A program made the translations under genes and the position numbers. A stretch of DNA of 64,000 bases from positions 62,001 through 126,000 of the forward strand of contig NZ_CANMJE010000006.1 of NCBI RefSeq assembly GCF_947498095.1, given 5' to 3'. Source of the stretch: an uncultured Shimia sp. (lineage in GTDB: Bacteria; Pseudomonadota; Alphaproteobacteria; Rhodobacterales; Rhodobacteraceae). Under the pieces are notes generated by a model. It saw only the letters and a program-made list of their open reading frames with translations, was not told the DNA's origin and did no database searches. Below, piece after piece: positions 28,496-37,773 of the stretch (within the stretch, counting starts at the first letter, position 1; each line of letters begins with the position of its first letter).

Positions 28496-30094
28496 ATGAC
28501 TGAATTGCTGACCGCCGCCCAAATGCGCGCCATCGAAACTGCGGAGATCGAATCCGGTGAGGTGACCGGGCTGGAATTGATGGAGCGGGCCGGGCGCGGC
28601 GTCGTCGAGGCGATCTTTGAGGAATGGCCAGAACTGGCCAAAACCTCTCACCGCGCAGTGGTTCTGTGCGGTCCCGGCAACAACGGCGGCGACGGGTTCG
28701 TCGTGGCGCGATTGCTGAAAGAGTGGGGCTGGGAGGTAGAGGTGTTTCTCTATGGCGACGCCGAGAAACTGCCACCGGATGCCCAGGCGAACTATGAGCG
28801 GTGGTGTGAAATGGGCGACGTTGGTGCGCTTCCTGACGCGCCTAAGTTCGCTCACGAAGCGGACTTGTATGTTGATGCGATCTTCGGCACCGGCCTTGTT
28901 CGCCCATTGGATGGCACCTTGTTGGAATGGGCGAAAGATAGAGCTTCCGATCCCTATGCCGCGGCAAAAACCGTTGCCGTCGACATCGCTTCGGGCCTTT
29001 GCAGTGACAGCGGGCACGAATTGTCGGATGGCACAGAAACGGTTCTTGCAGGGCTGACGGTATCATTCCATCGGGAGAAGCTGGGGCATTACCTGAACTG
29101 GGGGCCCTCCAAGGGCGGTAAGGTGGTAATCGTCGATATCGGCCTCAAGGGTGGCGTCTCGCCCGACGAGGAGGATGCAAAGCGCCCACCCCGTGGGGGG
29201 CAGGACGGGCTTTGCCCGACGGTATCACCGGGCGAGATAGTCCGGATCTTTGACGGCCCGACAGGATTGTTGGGAAAGGCCGGAACGCACAAGTTTATCC
29301 ACGGCCACGCGCTGATCGTCTCAGGCGGTGCGGGCAAGTCCGGCGCTGCTCGCCTAGCGGCGCGGGGCGCGCTCAGGATCGGGACAGGGCTGGTCACGTT
29401 GGGTGTCCCTCATGAGGCGCAGGCCGAGGTGGCGGCGCAGATCACGGCGCTGATGATGTGCGAGTTTGGCGATGCCGGGGCTTTGGCAAAGACGTTGGAA
29501 GATGACCGGCTGAATGCGTTGTGTCTGGGGCCGGGTTTGGGGCTGGAACGGGCAAGGGCTTTGGTCCCGGTCGCTTTGGCAACCGGTCGTGCGACAGTAC
29601 TGGACGCGGATGCGCTCAGTGCGTTTGCCGATGATCCCGAGGCGCTTTTCGATATGTTGCACAAAGCTTGCGTCCTGACCCCGCATGAGGGCGAGTTCAA
29701 ACGCCTGTTCCCGGATATTCACGCCAAGCTGGTCGAGGTGCCCGCAAAAGGGCCGGCCTATTCCAAAGTCGACGCCACGCGCGAAGCGGCCCAGAGGGCA
29801 GGGTGCGTTGTGTTGTTCAAGGGGCCGGATACGGTGATTTCCGACCCAAAGGGGCAATGCAGCATCAACTCGGCACACTATGACCGTGCGGCGCCCTGGC
29901 TGGCAACGGCGGGATCAGGGGACGTGTTGGCGGGGTTCATCACAGGGTTGTTGGCGCGGGGATTTCAGCCGCTGCAGGCCACCACCACCGCGGCCTGGCT
30001 GCACGTGGAATGTGCCTTGGAGTTTGGCCCCGGTCTGATTGCGGAGGACTTGCCTGAACAACTTCCAGCGGTGTTTCGAAAACTGGAAGTCTAG
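28496..30094 (+). CDS. nnrDE: Bifunctional NAD(P)HX epimerase/dehydratase
   Basis: Repairs hydrated NAD(P)H. The N-terminal YjeF_N domain (about 1-215) epimerises NAD(P)HX and carries GPGNNGGDGFVVARLL. The C-terminal carbohydrate-kinase-like domain (about 250-525) dehydrates the S form with ADP or ATP and shows LTPHEGEF and TAGSGDVLAGFITGLLA. The 532-residue length matches the fused bacterial enzyme. I chose the ATG at 28496 because the upstream in-frame ATG at 28451 lies within the preceding terminator. Confidence 0.93.
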   Translation: MTELLTAAQMRAIETAEIESGEVTGLELMERAGRGVVEAIFEEWPELAKTSHRAVVLCGPGNNGGDGFVVARLLKEWGWEVEVFLYGDAEKLPPDAQANYERWCEMGDVGALPDAPKFAHEADLYVDAIFGTGLVRPLDGTLLEWAKDRASDPYAAAKTVAVDIASGLCSDSGHELSDGTETVLAGLTVSFHREKLGHYLNWGPSKGGKVVIVDIGLKGGVSPDEEDAKRPPRGGQDGLCPTVSPGEIVRIFDGPTGLLGKAGTHKFIHGHALIVSGGAGKSGAARLAARGALRIGTGLVTLGVPHEAQAEVAAQITALMMCEFGDAGALAKTLEDDRLNALCLGPGLGLERARALVPVALATGRATVLDADALSAFADDPEALFDMLHKACVLTPHEGEFKRLFPDIHAKLVEVPAKGPAYSKVDATREAAQRAGCVVLFKGPDTVISDPKGQCSINSAHYDRAAPWLATAGSGDVLAGFITGLLARGFQPLQATTTAAWLHVECALEFGPGLIAEDLPEQLPAVFRKLEV

Positions 30095-30146
30095 ACGCAT
30101 TTTCCGCTCGCTTCCCGGACAGAGCTTTGCTATTCAGCCGCGCAGT

Positions 30147-30231
30147 GCGGGTGTGGCGGAATTGGTAGACGCACCAGATTTAGGTTCTGGCGCCGCGAGG
30201 CGTGGGGGTTCGAGTCCCTTCACCCGCACCA
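30147..30231 (+). tRNA. tRNA-Leu, anticodon UAG
   Basis: Acceptor stem GCGGGTG/CACCCGC, D-arm containing TGGTAGACGC, anticodon stem CCAGA/TCTGG with loop TTTAGGT (anticodon TAG at 30181-30183), a long variable arm as in class II tRNAs, and a TTCGAGTCC T-loop. The CCA end is encoded (30229-30231). Total 85 bases. Confidence 0.97.
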
Positions 30232-30318
30232 ACTTTCTTAAAAAAATCAAACAACACCGCTGCAGCGAATGACGTGCGAGGCTTGTTCGCAAAGACAGGC
30301 TCTGTCATCTTTCATGCC

Positions 30319-31524
30319 ATGGCACGATGTCTTTCGTTATTGCGCTTTTTTGCGACCCTCATCCGCCCTGCCTACCTTTTGGCGGCGGGCTTGGTTGTGG
30401 TGGCGGGAAGTGTGGTTAGTCAAGAAGATGAAACACCGCAAAGGTTTCGGTTCTATGGCCACTTCTCACCGACAATTCTAACCGTCAATGATGGCGTTTC
30501 CACGAAAGCTTACGTCGCAGACAATTCCAACTCTGGCGGCCGCGTTGGGATGTGGTTTGCAAACCCTTGGGGCGACTACATGCTCAAGGCCAATGTTGAA
30601 TTCGCGTTGGGGGTTCGCCCTTCGGCGTCAATCAACCAGATTTTTGAACCGGATCTGTTTGATTTCAACTCACAGACTTTGCGCAAAGGCGAAGTTATTC
30701 TGGAAACGCCAAAGTGGGGGAAGCTGTCGTTTGGCCAAGGCAGTATGGGATCTGATGGGGTCACCGAATCTGATTTGTCGGGGACGTCTCTGGCCAACTA
30801 TGTTGGTATTCAGGATACAGCCGGTGGCTTCTTCTTTCGAACCGCCGCTGGAACATTGTCTGGCGTGACGATTAAGAATGCCTTTCCGACCTTTGATGGC
30901 GGTCGGTCACAAAGGCTTCGTTGGGACAGTCCTGAAATCAAGTTCGGCGTTCTTGGAAGCCTGAGATTCGTCGGCTCCGTTGGGAAGGAAGATATCGACC
31001 GGAACGTGACCCTTAACGATGCATTGCAAGATATGGGTCTTTTCTATCGCAACAGCATTGGTCAGATTGCCATTGCAGGTAGTGCCGGGGTGTCTCTAGC
31101 AGAGGTGATCGGCGAAGGCGCGACGCCTCAGGCAGCGGGTTCATTCAGCCTGTTGCACCAACCGACAGGGATCAATGGCACCGTTGCTGCCGGGTCGCGT
31201 GACGGGGCAGGGCACTACGTCTATCTTAAGCTGGGTGTGAGGCGGAATTTCTTTGGAATCGGAAACTCGGCTTTTGCCATTGATTTCTACGAATCCCACG
31301 ACACGGTTGAGGCCGGGTCACGTGCGGAATCCATTGGATTGGGATTGGTTCAAACCGTGGATCGCTTGAACACAGACTTCTTTGTTGGCTTGCGGCGACA
31401 TAGCTACTGGGGGACAGGTGCAGTGGCGTTTCGCGACATCGATACCTTTATGTTTGGGGTACGTTGGCAGTTCCGCAGACTTGAGCGGCATCGCAGCCTT
31501 TTCGAAGGATTGTGGGAATCCTGA
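30319..31524 (+). CDS. Porin-like outer membrane protein
   Basis: A 401-residue protein with an N-terminal signal-like segment (LIRPAYLLAAGLVVVAGSVVS, about 14-34), a mature N-terminus typical of porins (FRFYGHFSPTILTV), many alternating short beta-strand patterns, and a C-terminal strand-like FMFGVRWQFRRL. This suggests an outer-membrane beta barrel of the alphaproteobacterial porin type. The exact family is uncertain. The start is weak (no clear ribosome site). The gene begins 88 bases past tRNA-Leu. An unusually basic tail (RRLERHRSLFEGLWES) follows the last strand. Confidence 0.65.
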   Translation: MARCLSLLRFFATLIRPAYLLAAGLVVVAGSVVSQEDETPQRFRFYGHFSPTILTVNDGVSTKAYVADNSNSGGRVGMWFANPWGDYMLKANVEFALGVRPSASINQIFEPDLFDFNSQTLRKGEVILETPKWGKLSFGQGSMGSDGVTESDLSGTSLANYVGIQDTAGGFFFRTAAGTLSGVTIKNAFPTFDGGRSQRLRWDSPEIKFGVLGSLRFVGSVGKEDIDRNVTLNDALQDMGLFYRNSIGQIAIAGSAGVSLAEVIGEGATPQAAGSFSLLHQPTGINGTVAAGSRDGAGHYVYLKLGVRRNFFGIGNSAFAIDFYESHDTVEAGSRAESIGLGLVQTVDRLNTDFFVGLRRHSYWGTGAVAFRDIDTFMFGVRWQFRRLERHRSLFEGLWES

Positions 31525-31652
31525 TCGAAAACCGACGAATGGGTGCGAAAAGCATCGTTCAGCCCCTTGCACAGCCAGTCGCCTGCCAATAGAAGGGCAA
31601 AAATTTTCGCCTGCGCGCGGCTTACGCGCGCCGTAACCTATGGGAAACTGAA

Positions 31653-32987
31653 ATGCAGGTCACTGAGACGCTGAACGAAGGTCTGAAGCGCGGCTACAAC
31701 ATTGTTGTTACCGCTGCCGAACTGGAAGACAAAGTGAACGAAAAGCTGGCCGAGGCTCAGCCGGAAATCGAAATGAAAGGTTTCCGCAAAGGCAAAGTGC
31801 CGATGCCGCTGCTAAAAAAGCAATTTGGTGAGCGTCTTTTGGGCGAAGCCATGCAAGAAGCCATCGATGGTGCCATGAACAAGCACTTTGAAGAGTCCGG
31901 CGACAAACCTGCTCTGCAGCCGAAAATCGAAATGAAAAACGGCGAAGAGTGGAAACAGGGCGACGACGTTGAAGTCGATATGTCCTACGAAGCGCTGCCC
32001 GAGATTCCCGAAGTTGAGTTGAAGGGCATCAAGCTTGAAAAGATGGTTGTGAAGCCTGAAGACTCTGCTGTCGAAGAGGCGTTGGGCAACCTCGCTGAAA
32101 CCGCGCAAGACTTTAAAGGTCGTCGCAAGGGTTCGAAAGCCAAAGATGGCGACCAAGTTGTCATGGATTTTGTTGGCAAGGTTGATGGCGAAGCGTTTGA
32201 AGGCGGTTCTGCCGACGACTTCCCGCTGGTGCTGGGCTCGAACCAGTTCATCCCCGGCTTTGAAGAGCAACTGGTTGGCGTGAAAGCCGAAGAAGAAAAA
32301 GACGTCACTGTTTCGTTCCCTGAAGACTATCAGGCCGAGCATCTGGCAGGCAAAGAAGCCGTGTTCTCGTGCAACATCAAAGAAGTCAAAGAGCCGGTTG
32401 CCGCCGAAATCAATGACGAGCTGGCACAGAAATTCGGCGCTGAGGATCTTGACGGTCTGAAAGGCCAAATCAGCGAGCGTCTTGAAGCAGAATATGCGGG
32501 CGCGGCACGCGCTGTCATGAAGCGTGCTTTGCTGGACGAGTTGGACAAGCTGGTCTCGTTCGATCTGCCGCCTTCCTTGGTCGAAGCCGAAGCCGGCCAG
32601 ATCGCACATCAGTTGTGGCATGACGAGAACCCCGAAGTTGAAGGTCACGATCACCCAGAGATCGAAGCCACCGATGAGCACAACGCTCTAGCCGAACGCC
32701 GCGTGCGCTTGGGCCTCTTGCTCGCAGAGCTGGGTCAGAAGGCTGCGGTTGAAGTGTCTGATGCCGAGATGACCCAAGCGATCATGAACCAGGCGCGTCA
32801 GTATCCTGGTCAGGAACGTGAGTTCTTTGAATTCGTTCAGCAAAACGCTCAGATGCAGCAACAGCTTCGTGCGCCACTGTTTGAGGACAAAGTTGTCGAC
32901 TATGTCTTTGAACTGGCTGAAGTGGCTGAAAAAGAAGTTTCAAAAGACGATCTCGAAAAAGCAATCGAAGAGATGGACGAAGATTAA
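31653..32987 (+). CDS. tig: Trigger factor
   Basis: Ribosome-associated chaperone with peptidyl-prolyl isomerase activity. The 444 residues comprise an N-terminal ribosome-binding domain with the signature [17 protein letters not shown] (about 45-61), an FKBP-type domain (about 160-245; [20 protein letters not shown]) and a helical C-terminal domain. It is acidic, as usual. Followed by a strong terminator; apparently monocistronic, not linked to clpP here. Confidence 0.95.
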   Translation: MQVTETLNEGLKRGYNIVVTAAELEDKVNEKLAEAQPEIEMKGFRKGKVPMPLLKKQFGERLLGEAMQEAIDGAMNKHFEESGDKPALQPKIEMKNGEEWKQGDDVEVDMSYEALPEIPEVELKGIKLEKMVVKPEDSAVEEALGNLAETAQDFKGRRKGSKAKDGDQVVMDFVGKVDGEAFEGGSADDFPLVLGSNQFIPGFEEQLVGVKAEEEKDVTVSFPEDYQAEHLAGKEAVFSCNIKEVKEPVAAEINDELAQKFGAEDLDGLKGQISERLEAEYAGAARAVMKRALLDELDKLVSFDLPPSLVEAEAGQIAHQLWHDENPEVEGHDHPEIEATDEHNALAERRVRLGLLLAELGQKAAVEVSDAEMTQAIMNQARQYPGQEREFFEFVQQNAQMQQQLRAPLFEDKVVDYVFELAEVAEKEVSKDDLEKAIEEMDED

Positions 32988-33005
32988 GTCTTTCGACCTC
33001 ATTAT

Positions 33006-33036
33006 GAAAAAGGCCGCCTTCGGGCGGCCTTTTTTT
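33006..33036 (+). terminator. Intrinsic terminator of tig
   Basis: Stem AGGCCGCC/GGCGGCCT with a TTCG tetraloop, extended by flanking A/T pairs and followed by six T residues. Confidence 0.92.
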
Positions 33037-33157
33037 GTTGGAGTCTCGATGCATTCCCCTGCCAAACCACATTTGCAAAACGCAGCTTGAATTTCCCCCA
33101 AGAAATTTTGCTCGCCTGTGTTAAAGTTCCTGTGTGCGTGACCAGGAGGAGGCACTT

Positions 33158-33844
33158 ATGAGCAAAAAATTATTGGCAGAATTTGTTGGAACATTTTGGT
33201 TGGTATTCGGAGGCTGTGGCAGCGCAGTTCTTGCTGCTGGCGTTGCGGATGTCGGCATCGGCTGGCTGGGAGTAAGTCTGGCCTTTGGTTTGACGGTTAT
33301 GACGATGGCCTACACGGTCGGACATATTTCGGGCGGCCATTTCAACCCGGCAGTCACCTTGGGTTTGGTGATTGGTGGACGGCATGACGCCAAAGAGATG
33401 GTGCCTTATTGGGTGGCACAGGTTGCCGGTGCGATTTTCGCGGCCCTCGTGCTTTATGTGATCGTGTCAAACGGTGCGAATTTCAACGGGGTTGGGGGGT
33501 TTGCATCGAACGGATATGGCGATGCATCTCCACAAGGCTACTCGATGATCGCTGCATTGGTGATTGAAATCGTCCTTACGGCGGTCTTTCTGATCATCAT
33601 CCTTGGGGCGACATCTGCACAGGCACCCGCAGGGTTTGCGCCTATTGCAATTGGTCTGGGCCTGACGTTGATCCACCTGATCTCGATCCCTGTGACCAAC
33701 ACATCCGTTAACCCTGCGCGTTCGACTGGTGTGGCATTGTTTGCCGATGCACCTGCAATGGGGCAGCTGTGGTTGTTCTGGGTCGCGCCGTTGATCGGTG
33801 CGGCACTGGGCGCGATGATCTGGAAAACTCTATCGACCGACTAG
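33158..33844 (+). CDS. aqpZ: Aquaporin Z
   Basis: Water channel of the inner membrane. The 228 residues form six membrane helices plus two half-helices bearing the NPA boxes HFNPAVT (about 61) and SVNPARS (about 186). The selectivity-filter positions look water-specific: a His (LTLIH), a Thr (TNTSVNP) and an Arg after the second NPA, as in AqpZ. AGGAGGAGG before the ATG at 33158 fixes the start. Ended by a perfect palindromic terminator. Confidence 0.93.
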   Translation: MSKKLLAEFVGTFWLVFGGCGSAVLAAGVADVGIGWLGVSLAFGLTVMTMAYTVGHISGGHFNPAVTLGLVIGGRHDAKEMVPYWVAQVAGAIFAALVLYVIVSNGANFNGVGGFASNGYGDASPQGYSMIAALVIEIVLTAVFLIIILGATSAQAPAGFAPIAIGLGLTLIHLISIPVTNTSVNPARSTGVALFADAPAMGQLWLFWVAPLIGAALGAMIWKTLSTD

Positions 33845-33871
33845 GTCCCCCTTCAGGGTAAGATTTTGGGA

Positions 33872-33905
33872 ACGGGCCGTGACGTCACGGCCCGTTTCTT
33901 TTGTC
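33872..33905 (+). terminator. Palindromic terminator of aqpZ
   Basis: A 24-base perfect palindrome (33872-33895; arms ACGGGCCGTGAC and its complement), which folds into a long stem, followed by TTCTTTTG. Confidence 0.85.
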
Positions 33906-33948
33906 TTGGAAGGGGATTTTGTTAGGGTCAGGTCAAAGGAGATCGCGA

Positions 33949-34386
33949 ATGCCATACACAGGTTTTGACAAGGACGGGTTCAAAGCGTTTGCCGAGAATG
34001 ATCGTCCCGGACCCATTCAGATGCTGAACCTCGTAAAACTACGCGCAGAGGCGCAGTATGATGATGGGCGCAAGGCGACGGGTGCCGAGGCCTACGCCGC
34101 CTATGGTCGCGAGTCGGGTCCGATCTTCGCGCGGCTTGGCGGGAAAATCGTCTGGCAAGGCAGGATGGAGCAGATGTTGATTGGTCCGGATAAGGCCTGG
34201 GACCTGTGCTTCATTGCAGAGTATCCGCGCGTTCAAGCCTTTGTCGACATGATCTCTGACCCAGATTACCGGATAGCGATGGCGCATAGACAGGCGGCCG
34301 TGGAAGACAGCCGACTGATCCGGATGCAACCGCAGGACGCTGGGGTAAATTTCGGAGGAGCAGCATCGGAAGGTAGCGCTTTATGA
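33949..34386 (+). CDS. DUF1330 family protein
   Basis: A 145-residue soluble protein with a ferredoxin-like (dimeric alpha-beta barrel) DUF1330 domain; function unassigned in the family. Recognisable segments are GPIQMLNLVKLR, AYAAYGRESGPIFARLGG and YPRVQAFVDMISDPDYR. AAAGGAG seven bases before the ATG at 33949 sets the start. Its 3' end overlaps the convergent transglycosylase gene by six bases. Confidence 0.82.
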   Translation: MPYTGFDKDGFKAFAENDRPGPIQMLNLVKLRAEAQYDDGRKATGAEAYAAYGRESGPIFARLGGKIVWQGRMEQMLIGPDKAWDLCFIAEYPRVQAFVDMISDPDYRIAMAHRQAAVEDSRLIRMQPQDAGVNFGGAASEGSAL

Positions 34387-34854
34387 TCTCAAGCCGGTTT
34401 TCTCGAGCAATCCCAATCGCTTAGCCTCATAGTAGTAGCCGCGCGCATACCATTTTACTGAATCGTCATAGTCGCCATCTGCAACGATGTAAGCGCCGCG
34501 CAGATATTTGACCGCGTATTTCAGATTGGTTTCGGCATCCAACAACCCCTTTGCGTCGCCACGATAGCCCATCGTATGTGCGGTTGGCAGCTGGATCTGC
34601 ATTAGTCCCAGATTGGGGCCGTTCACGGCGTGGGGGCGGTGTGTGCTTTCCCGGATGATGACGCGCTGAACAAGATCGCGCGGCACACCGTAGTGGTCAG
34701 CGTATTGGTTGATCAGGCGGCGCAGTTCAGGTGTTTCGTTGGGATAGAGGGGGGGGGCGTTTTGAGTAACACGACTCCGCCCGCCACAGGCCGAAAGCAA
34801 AGGCGTGGATGCAAAAAACATCAATATGGTCCGACGCGGTAGGGCGCGTGTCAT
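34381..34854 (-). CDS. Lytic transglycosylase-like lipoprotein
   Basis: A 157-residue lipoprotein. The signal peptide has an Arg-rich start (MTRALPRRTILMFF) and lipobox LLSAC at about 19-23. A small SLT-type domain follows with the catalytic Glu in VIIRESTHRPHAVN, then GLMQIQLPTAHTMGY and a C-terminal WYARGYYYEA. It cleaves peptidoglycan glycan strands by family inference. AGGAGGA before the ATG at 34854 decides the start. Confidence 0.85.
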   Translation of the reverse strand: MTRALPRRTILMFFASTPLLSACGGRSRVTQNAPPLYPNETPELRRLINQYADHYGVPRDLVQRVIIRESTHRPHAVNGPNLGLMQIQLPTAHTMGYRGDAKGLLDAETNLKYAVKYLRGAYIVADGDYDDSVKWYARGYYYEAKRLGLLEKTGLRS

Positions 34855-34927
34855 AAGGATCCTCCTCCTGTCACATGCTCCCTTATATAGAGGGAGTGGG
34901 CAGAAGAAAGCCGCCTCGGCCTGGCAC

Positions 34928-34958
34928 AAAAAAAACCGGCGCGGAAAAGCGCCGGTTT
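34928..34958 (-). terminator. Intrinsic terminator of the rpsF-rpsR-rplI operon
   Basis: Perfect stem AAACCGGCGC/GCGCCGGTTT with a six-base loop. On the minus strand it lies 25 bases past the rplI stop and is followed by TTTTT. Confidence 0.9.
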
Positions 34959-34982
34959 CTATCCTGTTAGAGAAAAGAGGGC

Positions 34983-35618
34983 TTACTCTTTGATCTCTTC
35001 TTCTTCGGCAGGCGCCTCTGCTTCGGCATCGTCAGATGCAACCAGCTCATCGTCTTCCGACGCGGCAGCTCCGATATCGTCGAACAATTCGGCGATTTCG
35101 AATTCTGCTTCGGCTTCTGCTTCTGCGGCCAATTCCTGGATCGATTTGCCCGAGGCTTGCAGCTCAGCTTCTTCTTCCGAGCGGGCCACGTTCAGTTCGA
35201 TGGTCACATCGACTTCAGGGTGCAGGATCACGTGCACGTCGTGCAGACCCAGATCCTTAATCGGACGGGCCAGAGCGATCTGCTTTTTGTCGACGGTGAA
35301 ACCACCGGCAGTGGCGGCTTCAGCGGCGTCACGTGGTGTGACGGACCCGTAAAGTGCACCAGCGTCGGAAGCGGAACGAATCACGATGAACTGCTGGCCA
35401 GCCAGACGTTCGCCAAGTGCTTCGGCTTCTTTTTTGGTTTCCAGGTTGTTGGCTTCCAGCTGTGCTTTGCGTGCTTCGAAGGACTCGATGTTCGAGGCCG
35501 AAGCAGTCAGAGCTTTGCCCTGTGGCAGCAGGAAGTTGCGTGCGTAACCGGCTTTGACGTCAACAACGTCGCCCATTTGGCCCAGCTTGGCCACACGTTC
35601 AAGAAGGATAACTTGCAT
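34983..35618 (-). CDS. rplI: 50S ribosomal protein L9 with acidic C-terminal extension
   Basis: Large-subunit protein binding 23S rRNA near the L1 stalk. The canonical N-domain starts [16 protein letters not shown] and carries [14 protein letters not shown]. The C-domain ends around residue 150. A further 60 or so residues are extremely rich in Ala, Glu and Asp, so at 211 residues it is well above the usual 148-150. Last gene of rpsF-rpsR-rplI. Confidence 0.96.
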   Translation of the reverse strand: MQVILLERVAKLGQMGDVVDVKAGYARNFLLPQGKALTASASNIESFEARKAQLEANNLETKKEAEALGERLAGQQFIVIRSASDAGALYGSVTPRDAAEAATAGGFTVDKKQIALARPIKDLGLHDVHVILHPEVDVTIELNVARSEEEAELQASGKSIQELAAEAEAEAEFEIAELFDDIGAAASEDDELVASDDAEAEAPAEEEEIKE

Positions 35619-35630
35619 GATGCTTTCTCC

Positions 35631-35858
35631 TTATTTCACGGCATAGGGCAGAAGAGCGAGGAAGCGGGCGCGCTTGATAGCACGGGCCAGTTCACGCTGC
35701 TTCTTAGCCGATACGGCGGTGATACGCGAAGGCACGATCTTGCCACGCTCAGAGATGTAGCGTTGCAGCAGTTTCGTGTCTTTGTAGTCGATCTTTGGTG
35801 CATTGTCGCCCGAGAAGGGGCAGACTTTGCGACGACGGAAAAATGGTTTCGAAGCCAT
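35631..35858 (-). CDS. rpsR: 30S ribosomal protein S18
   Basis: Small-subunit protein that pairs with S6 on the platform. It is 75 residues, standard length, with [30 protein letters not shown] and a basic C-terminal helix ([15 protein letters not shown]). Twelve bases upstream of rplI and 27 bases downstream of rpsF on the minus strand. Confidence 0.97.
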   Translation of the reverse strand: MASKPFFRRRKVCPFSGDNAPKIDYKDTKLLQRYISERGKIVPSRITAVSAKKQRELARAIKRARFLALLPYAVK

Positions 35859-35885
35859 AACTTAGTGTCCTTTCTTCAAGCTAGA

Positions 35886-36239
35886 TCAGCGGCGCTCGCG
35901 ACGGTTGTCGCGTTCGTCACGTTTCTGCATCTGGATCGAGGGACCCTCGGCGTGTTCGTCGACCTTGATGGTCAAAACGCGCATTACGTCGTCATGCAGG
36001 CGCATCAGGCGTTCCATTTCCTGGACGGCCGCTGCAGGTGCATCGGTGCGCAGGAAGGCATAGTGGCCCTTGCGGTTTTTGTTGATTTTGTAGGCCATCG
36101 TTTTGACGCCCCAATACTCGCTGAGCGTGACGGTGCCGCCATTGTCAGCAAGAACGGTGCCAAAATGTTCGATAAGGCTTTCAGCTTGCGTGTTGGACAA
36201 GTCCTGACGCGAGATGAATACATGCTCATACAAAGGCAT
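35886..36239 (-). CDS. rpsF: 30S ribosomal protein S6
   Basis: Small-subunit platform protein, 117 residues, beginning MPLYEHVFISRQDLS with the conserved GVKTMAYKINKNRKGHY strand. The tail is basic and charged (KRDERDNRRERR). The ATG at 36239 is preceded by GGAGTACAC, so the longer frames at 36254 and 36266 are not needed. First gene of the operon; its promoter lies in the 264-base gap shared with the divergent membrane protein gene. Confidence 0.97.
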   Translation of the reverse strand: MPLYEHVFISRQDLSNTQAESLIEHFGTVLADNGGTVTLSEYWGVKTMAYKINKNRKGHYAFLRTDAPAAAVQEMERLMRLHDDVMRVLTIKVDEHAEGPSIQMQKRDERDNRRERR

Positions 36240-36503
36240 GTGTACTCCATTCATTTTCAGGCGCATTTCAAAGAGCAGGGCATTGACACCTTTTGCGCCC
36301 CACCCACGAGAGACTGCGCGGTTCAGATTTTTGCAAAAGGATGGCGCTGTATAGCCGAAATCGGCGATGGTGCAAGCCCTTGTTTAGGCGGAAATCAGCC
36401 TTATCACACAGGGCTTCGCGGAATTTCCCAACTGCTGCCGCAATCTTGCCTGATTCCGACGCAAAACTCTAATCATCGTAGCGCTTTTTCAGGAGTCAGG
36501 GGC

Positions 36504-36995
36504 ATGGCGGTCGCACAGTCCATGAAAATCACAGCAGACACAACGGCACATGGCATCGCCCGCGGGCATTCCACACCGGTTCGTGCCGCATCTGTCTTTT
36601 TCGGATTTGCCTTTATCTGGGCAGGCGCAGGTCTCTGGATGGTGCCGGGCCTTGACCTGGAACCCTCGATCCTTTTGGCCAAGATGTTTGTTTCGGTCCT
36701 TTTGGTCACCGGCGGTGTCGGCATGACACAGATCGCCACGGAACGCCCTCATTGCGAATTGCAGTTTGACCCCAAGCATCGTCAGGCTCGTCTCATCGAA
36801 GGTTTGCCTCGCGGTCGCAGCCATGTTGTCAAAACCGTCAACTACGAAGACATTGCGCGCGTCAACGTGTCAGATGCTGATCTGGTCATGCTGAACGACG
36901 AGGGCAAAATCCTGGTTGAACTGCCTTTGGATGGCCCGCATGCGCGTCTGGACGCCATTGCCCATCTGCGCAGCCAATCTCTGCAAGTCGCCTAA
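36504..36995 (+). CDS. Two-helix membrane protein, unknown function
   Basis: A 163-residue protein. After about 28 polar residues come two adjacent membrane helices (about 29-47, AASVFFGFAFIWAGAGLWM; and about 56-72), then a soluble domain of about 90 residues with strand-rich pattern (CELQFDPKHRQARLIEG, IARVNVSDADLVMLNDEG, ILVELPLDG). The arrangement recalls a small PH-like domain on a membrane anchor, but I cannot name a family. AGGAGTCAGGGGC directs the ATG at 36504; the very long open frame upstream is a shadow of the ribosomal genes. Confidence 0.75.
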   Translation: MAVAQSMKITADTTAHGIARGHSTPVRAASVFFGFAFIWAGAGLWMVPGLDLEPSILLAKMFVSVLLVTGGVGMTQIATERPHCELQFDPKHRQARLIEGLPRGRSHVVKTVNYEDIARVNVSDADLVMLNDEGKILVELPLDGPHARLDAIAHLRSQSLQVA

Positions 36996-37125
36996 ATCTA
37001 AAAGTCCATCACAAGTCGATCAAAGTTCTGTGTTTTTTTGAACAGAATATGTGAATTCTCCGTAATTGCGATGTCATGAAAAGCCCCAATATTAGGGCAA
37101 CAAGTATTCCAATGGAGAGACCCCA

Positions 37126-37701
37126 ATGAAAACTGCACTCCTGGCCGCGGGCCTTGCTACGACTTTAGTGACCGCCGCTGTTGCCGCCCCTGAAAAATAT
37201 GTGCTGGACCCTTCGCACAGCCAGATCGTGTTCTCATACAATCACCTAGGCTATTCGACCAACTGGGGCATGTTCTCGGGTTTTGAAGGCGAGATCATGT
37301 TTGATCAGGAAGATCCGGCGTCGTCGTCCGTTTCTGTGTCGATGCCACTGAAGTCGATGATTACAGGCTGGGATGATCGTTTCAATCACTTCATGTCGCC
37401 TGACTTTTTCGGAGCGATGGACGAAGACATGGTGACGTTCACTTCGACCGGGATAGAAGTCACGGGTGAGACCACCGCCAAGATCACTGGTGATCTGTCA
37501 ATGAATGGCGAAACCGCGTCGGTCGTGCTGGATGCTGTTCTGAACAAGGCGGGCGCACACCCTATGGCGGGCAAGGACTGGGCAGGCTTCAGCGCCTCGA
37601 CCACCATCTTGCGCAGCGACTATGGCGTTGGCCAGTTCGCCCCGTTCACGTCAGACGAGGTTGAGGTGATGATCTCGATCGAAGCGATGAAGGCCGAGTA
37701 A
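37126..37701 (+). CDS. YceI-family periplasmic protein
   Basis: A 191-residue exported lipocalin-like protein of the YceI family, which binds polyisoprenoid-type lipids in a beta-barrel. The signal peptide (about 1-21, ending TAAVAAP) is followed by the family start KYVLDPSHSQIVFSYNHLG and FDQEDPASSSVSVSM. GGAGAGACC precedes the ATG. Its 3' end faces a cytochrome b561-YceI fusion gene, with a strong terminator between. Confidence 0.92.
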   Translation: MKTALLAAGLATTLVTAAVAAPEKYVLDPSHSQIVFSYNHLGYSTNWGMFSGFEGEIMFDQEDPASSSVSVSMPLKSMITGWDDRFNHFMSPDFFGAMDEDMVTFTSTGIEVTGETTAKITGDLSMNGETASVVLDAVLNKAGAHPMAGKDWAGFSASTTILRSDYGVGQFAPFTSDEVEVMISIEAMKAE

Positions 37702-37721
37702 TCAAGCCTTTCCATGCAATG

Positions 37722-37758
37722 GCCGCCGGTGTCCTGATGGAAACCGGCGGCTTTTTTT
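37722..37758 (+). terminator. Intrinsic terminator of yceI gene
   Basis: Perfect nine-base-pair stem GCCGCCGGT/ACCGGCGGC with a twelve-base loop, followed by seven T residues. Confidence 0.9.
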
Positions 37759-37773
37759 GTAGTGTCTTGGGTT

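Noticed and set aside
30147-30231. tRNA-Leu as an attachment site for a genomic island
   Set aside because: No integrase, no repeat of the tRNA 3' end and no change to foreign-looking genes downstream within the window.
35157-36503. Upstream part of a 612-codon plus-strand frame covering rplI, rpsR and rpsF
   Set aside because: Antisense to three certain ribosomal genes; only the last 163 codons (from 36504) have a ribosome site and protein-like features.
37031-37110. Short inverted repeats TTCTGT/ACAGAA and GCCC/GGGC before the YceI gene
   Set aside because: Arms of only four to six bases in AT-rich sequence are expected by chance; no supporting position or conservation.
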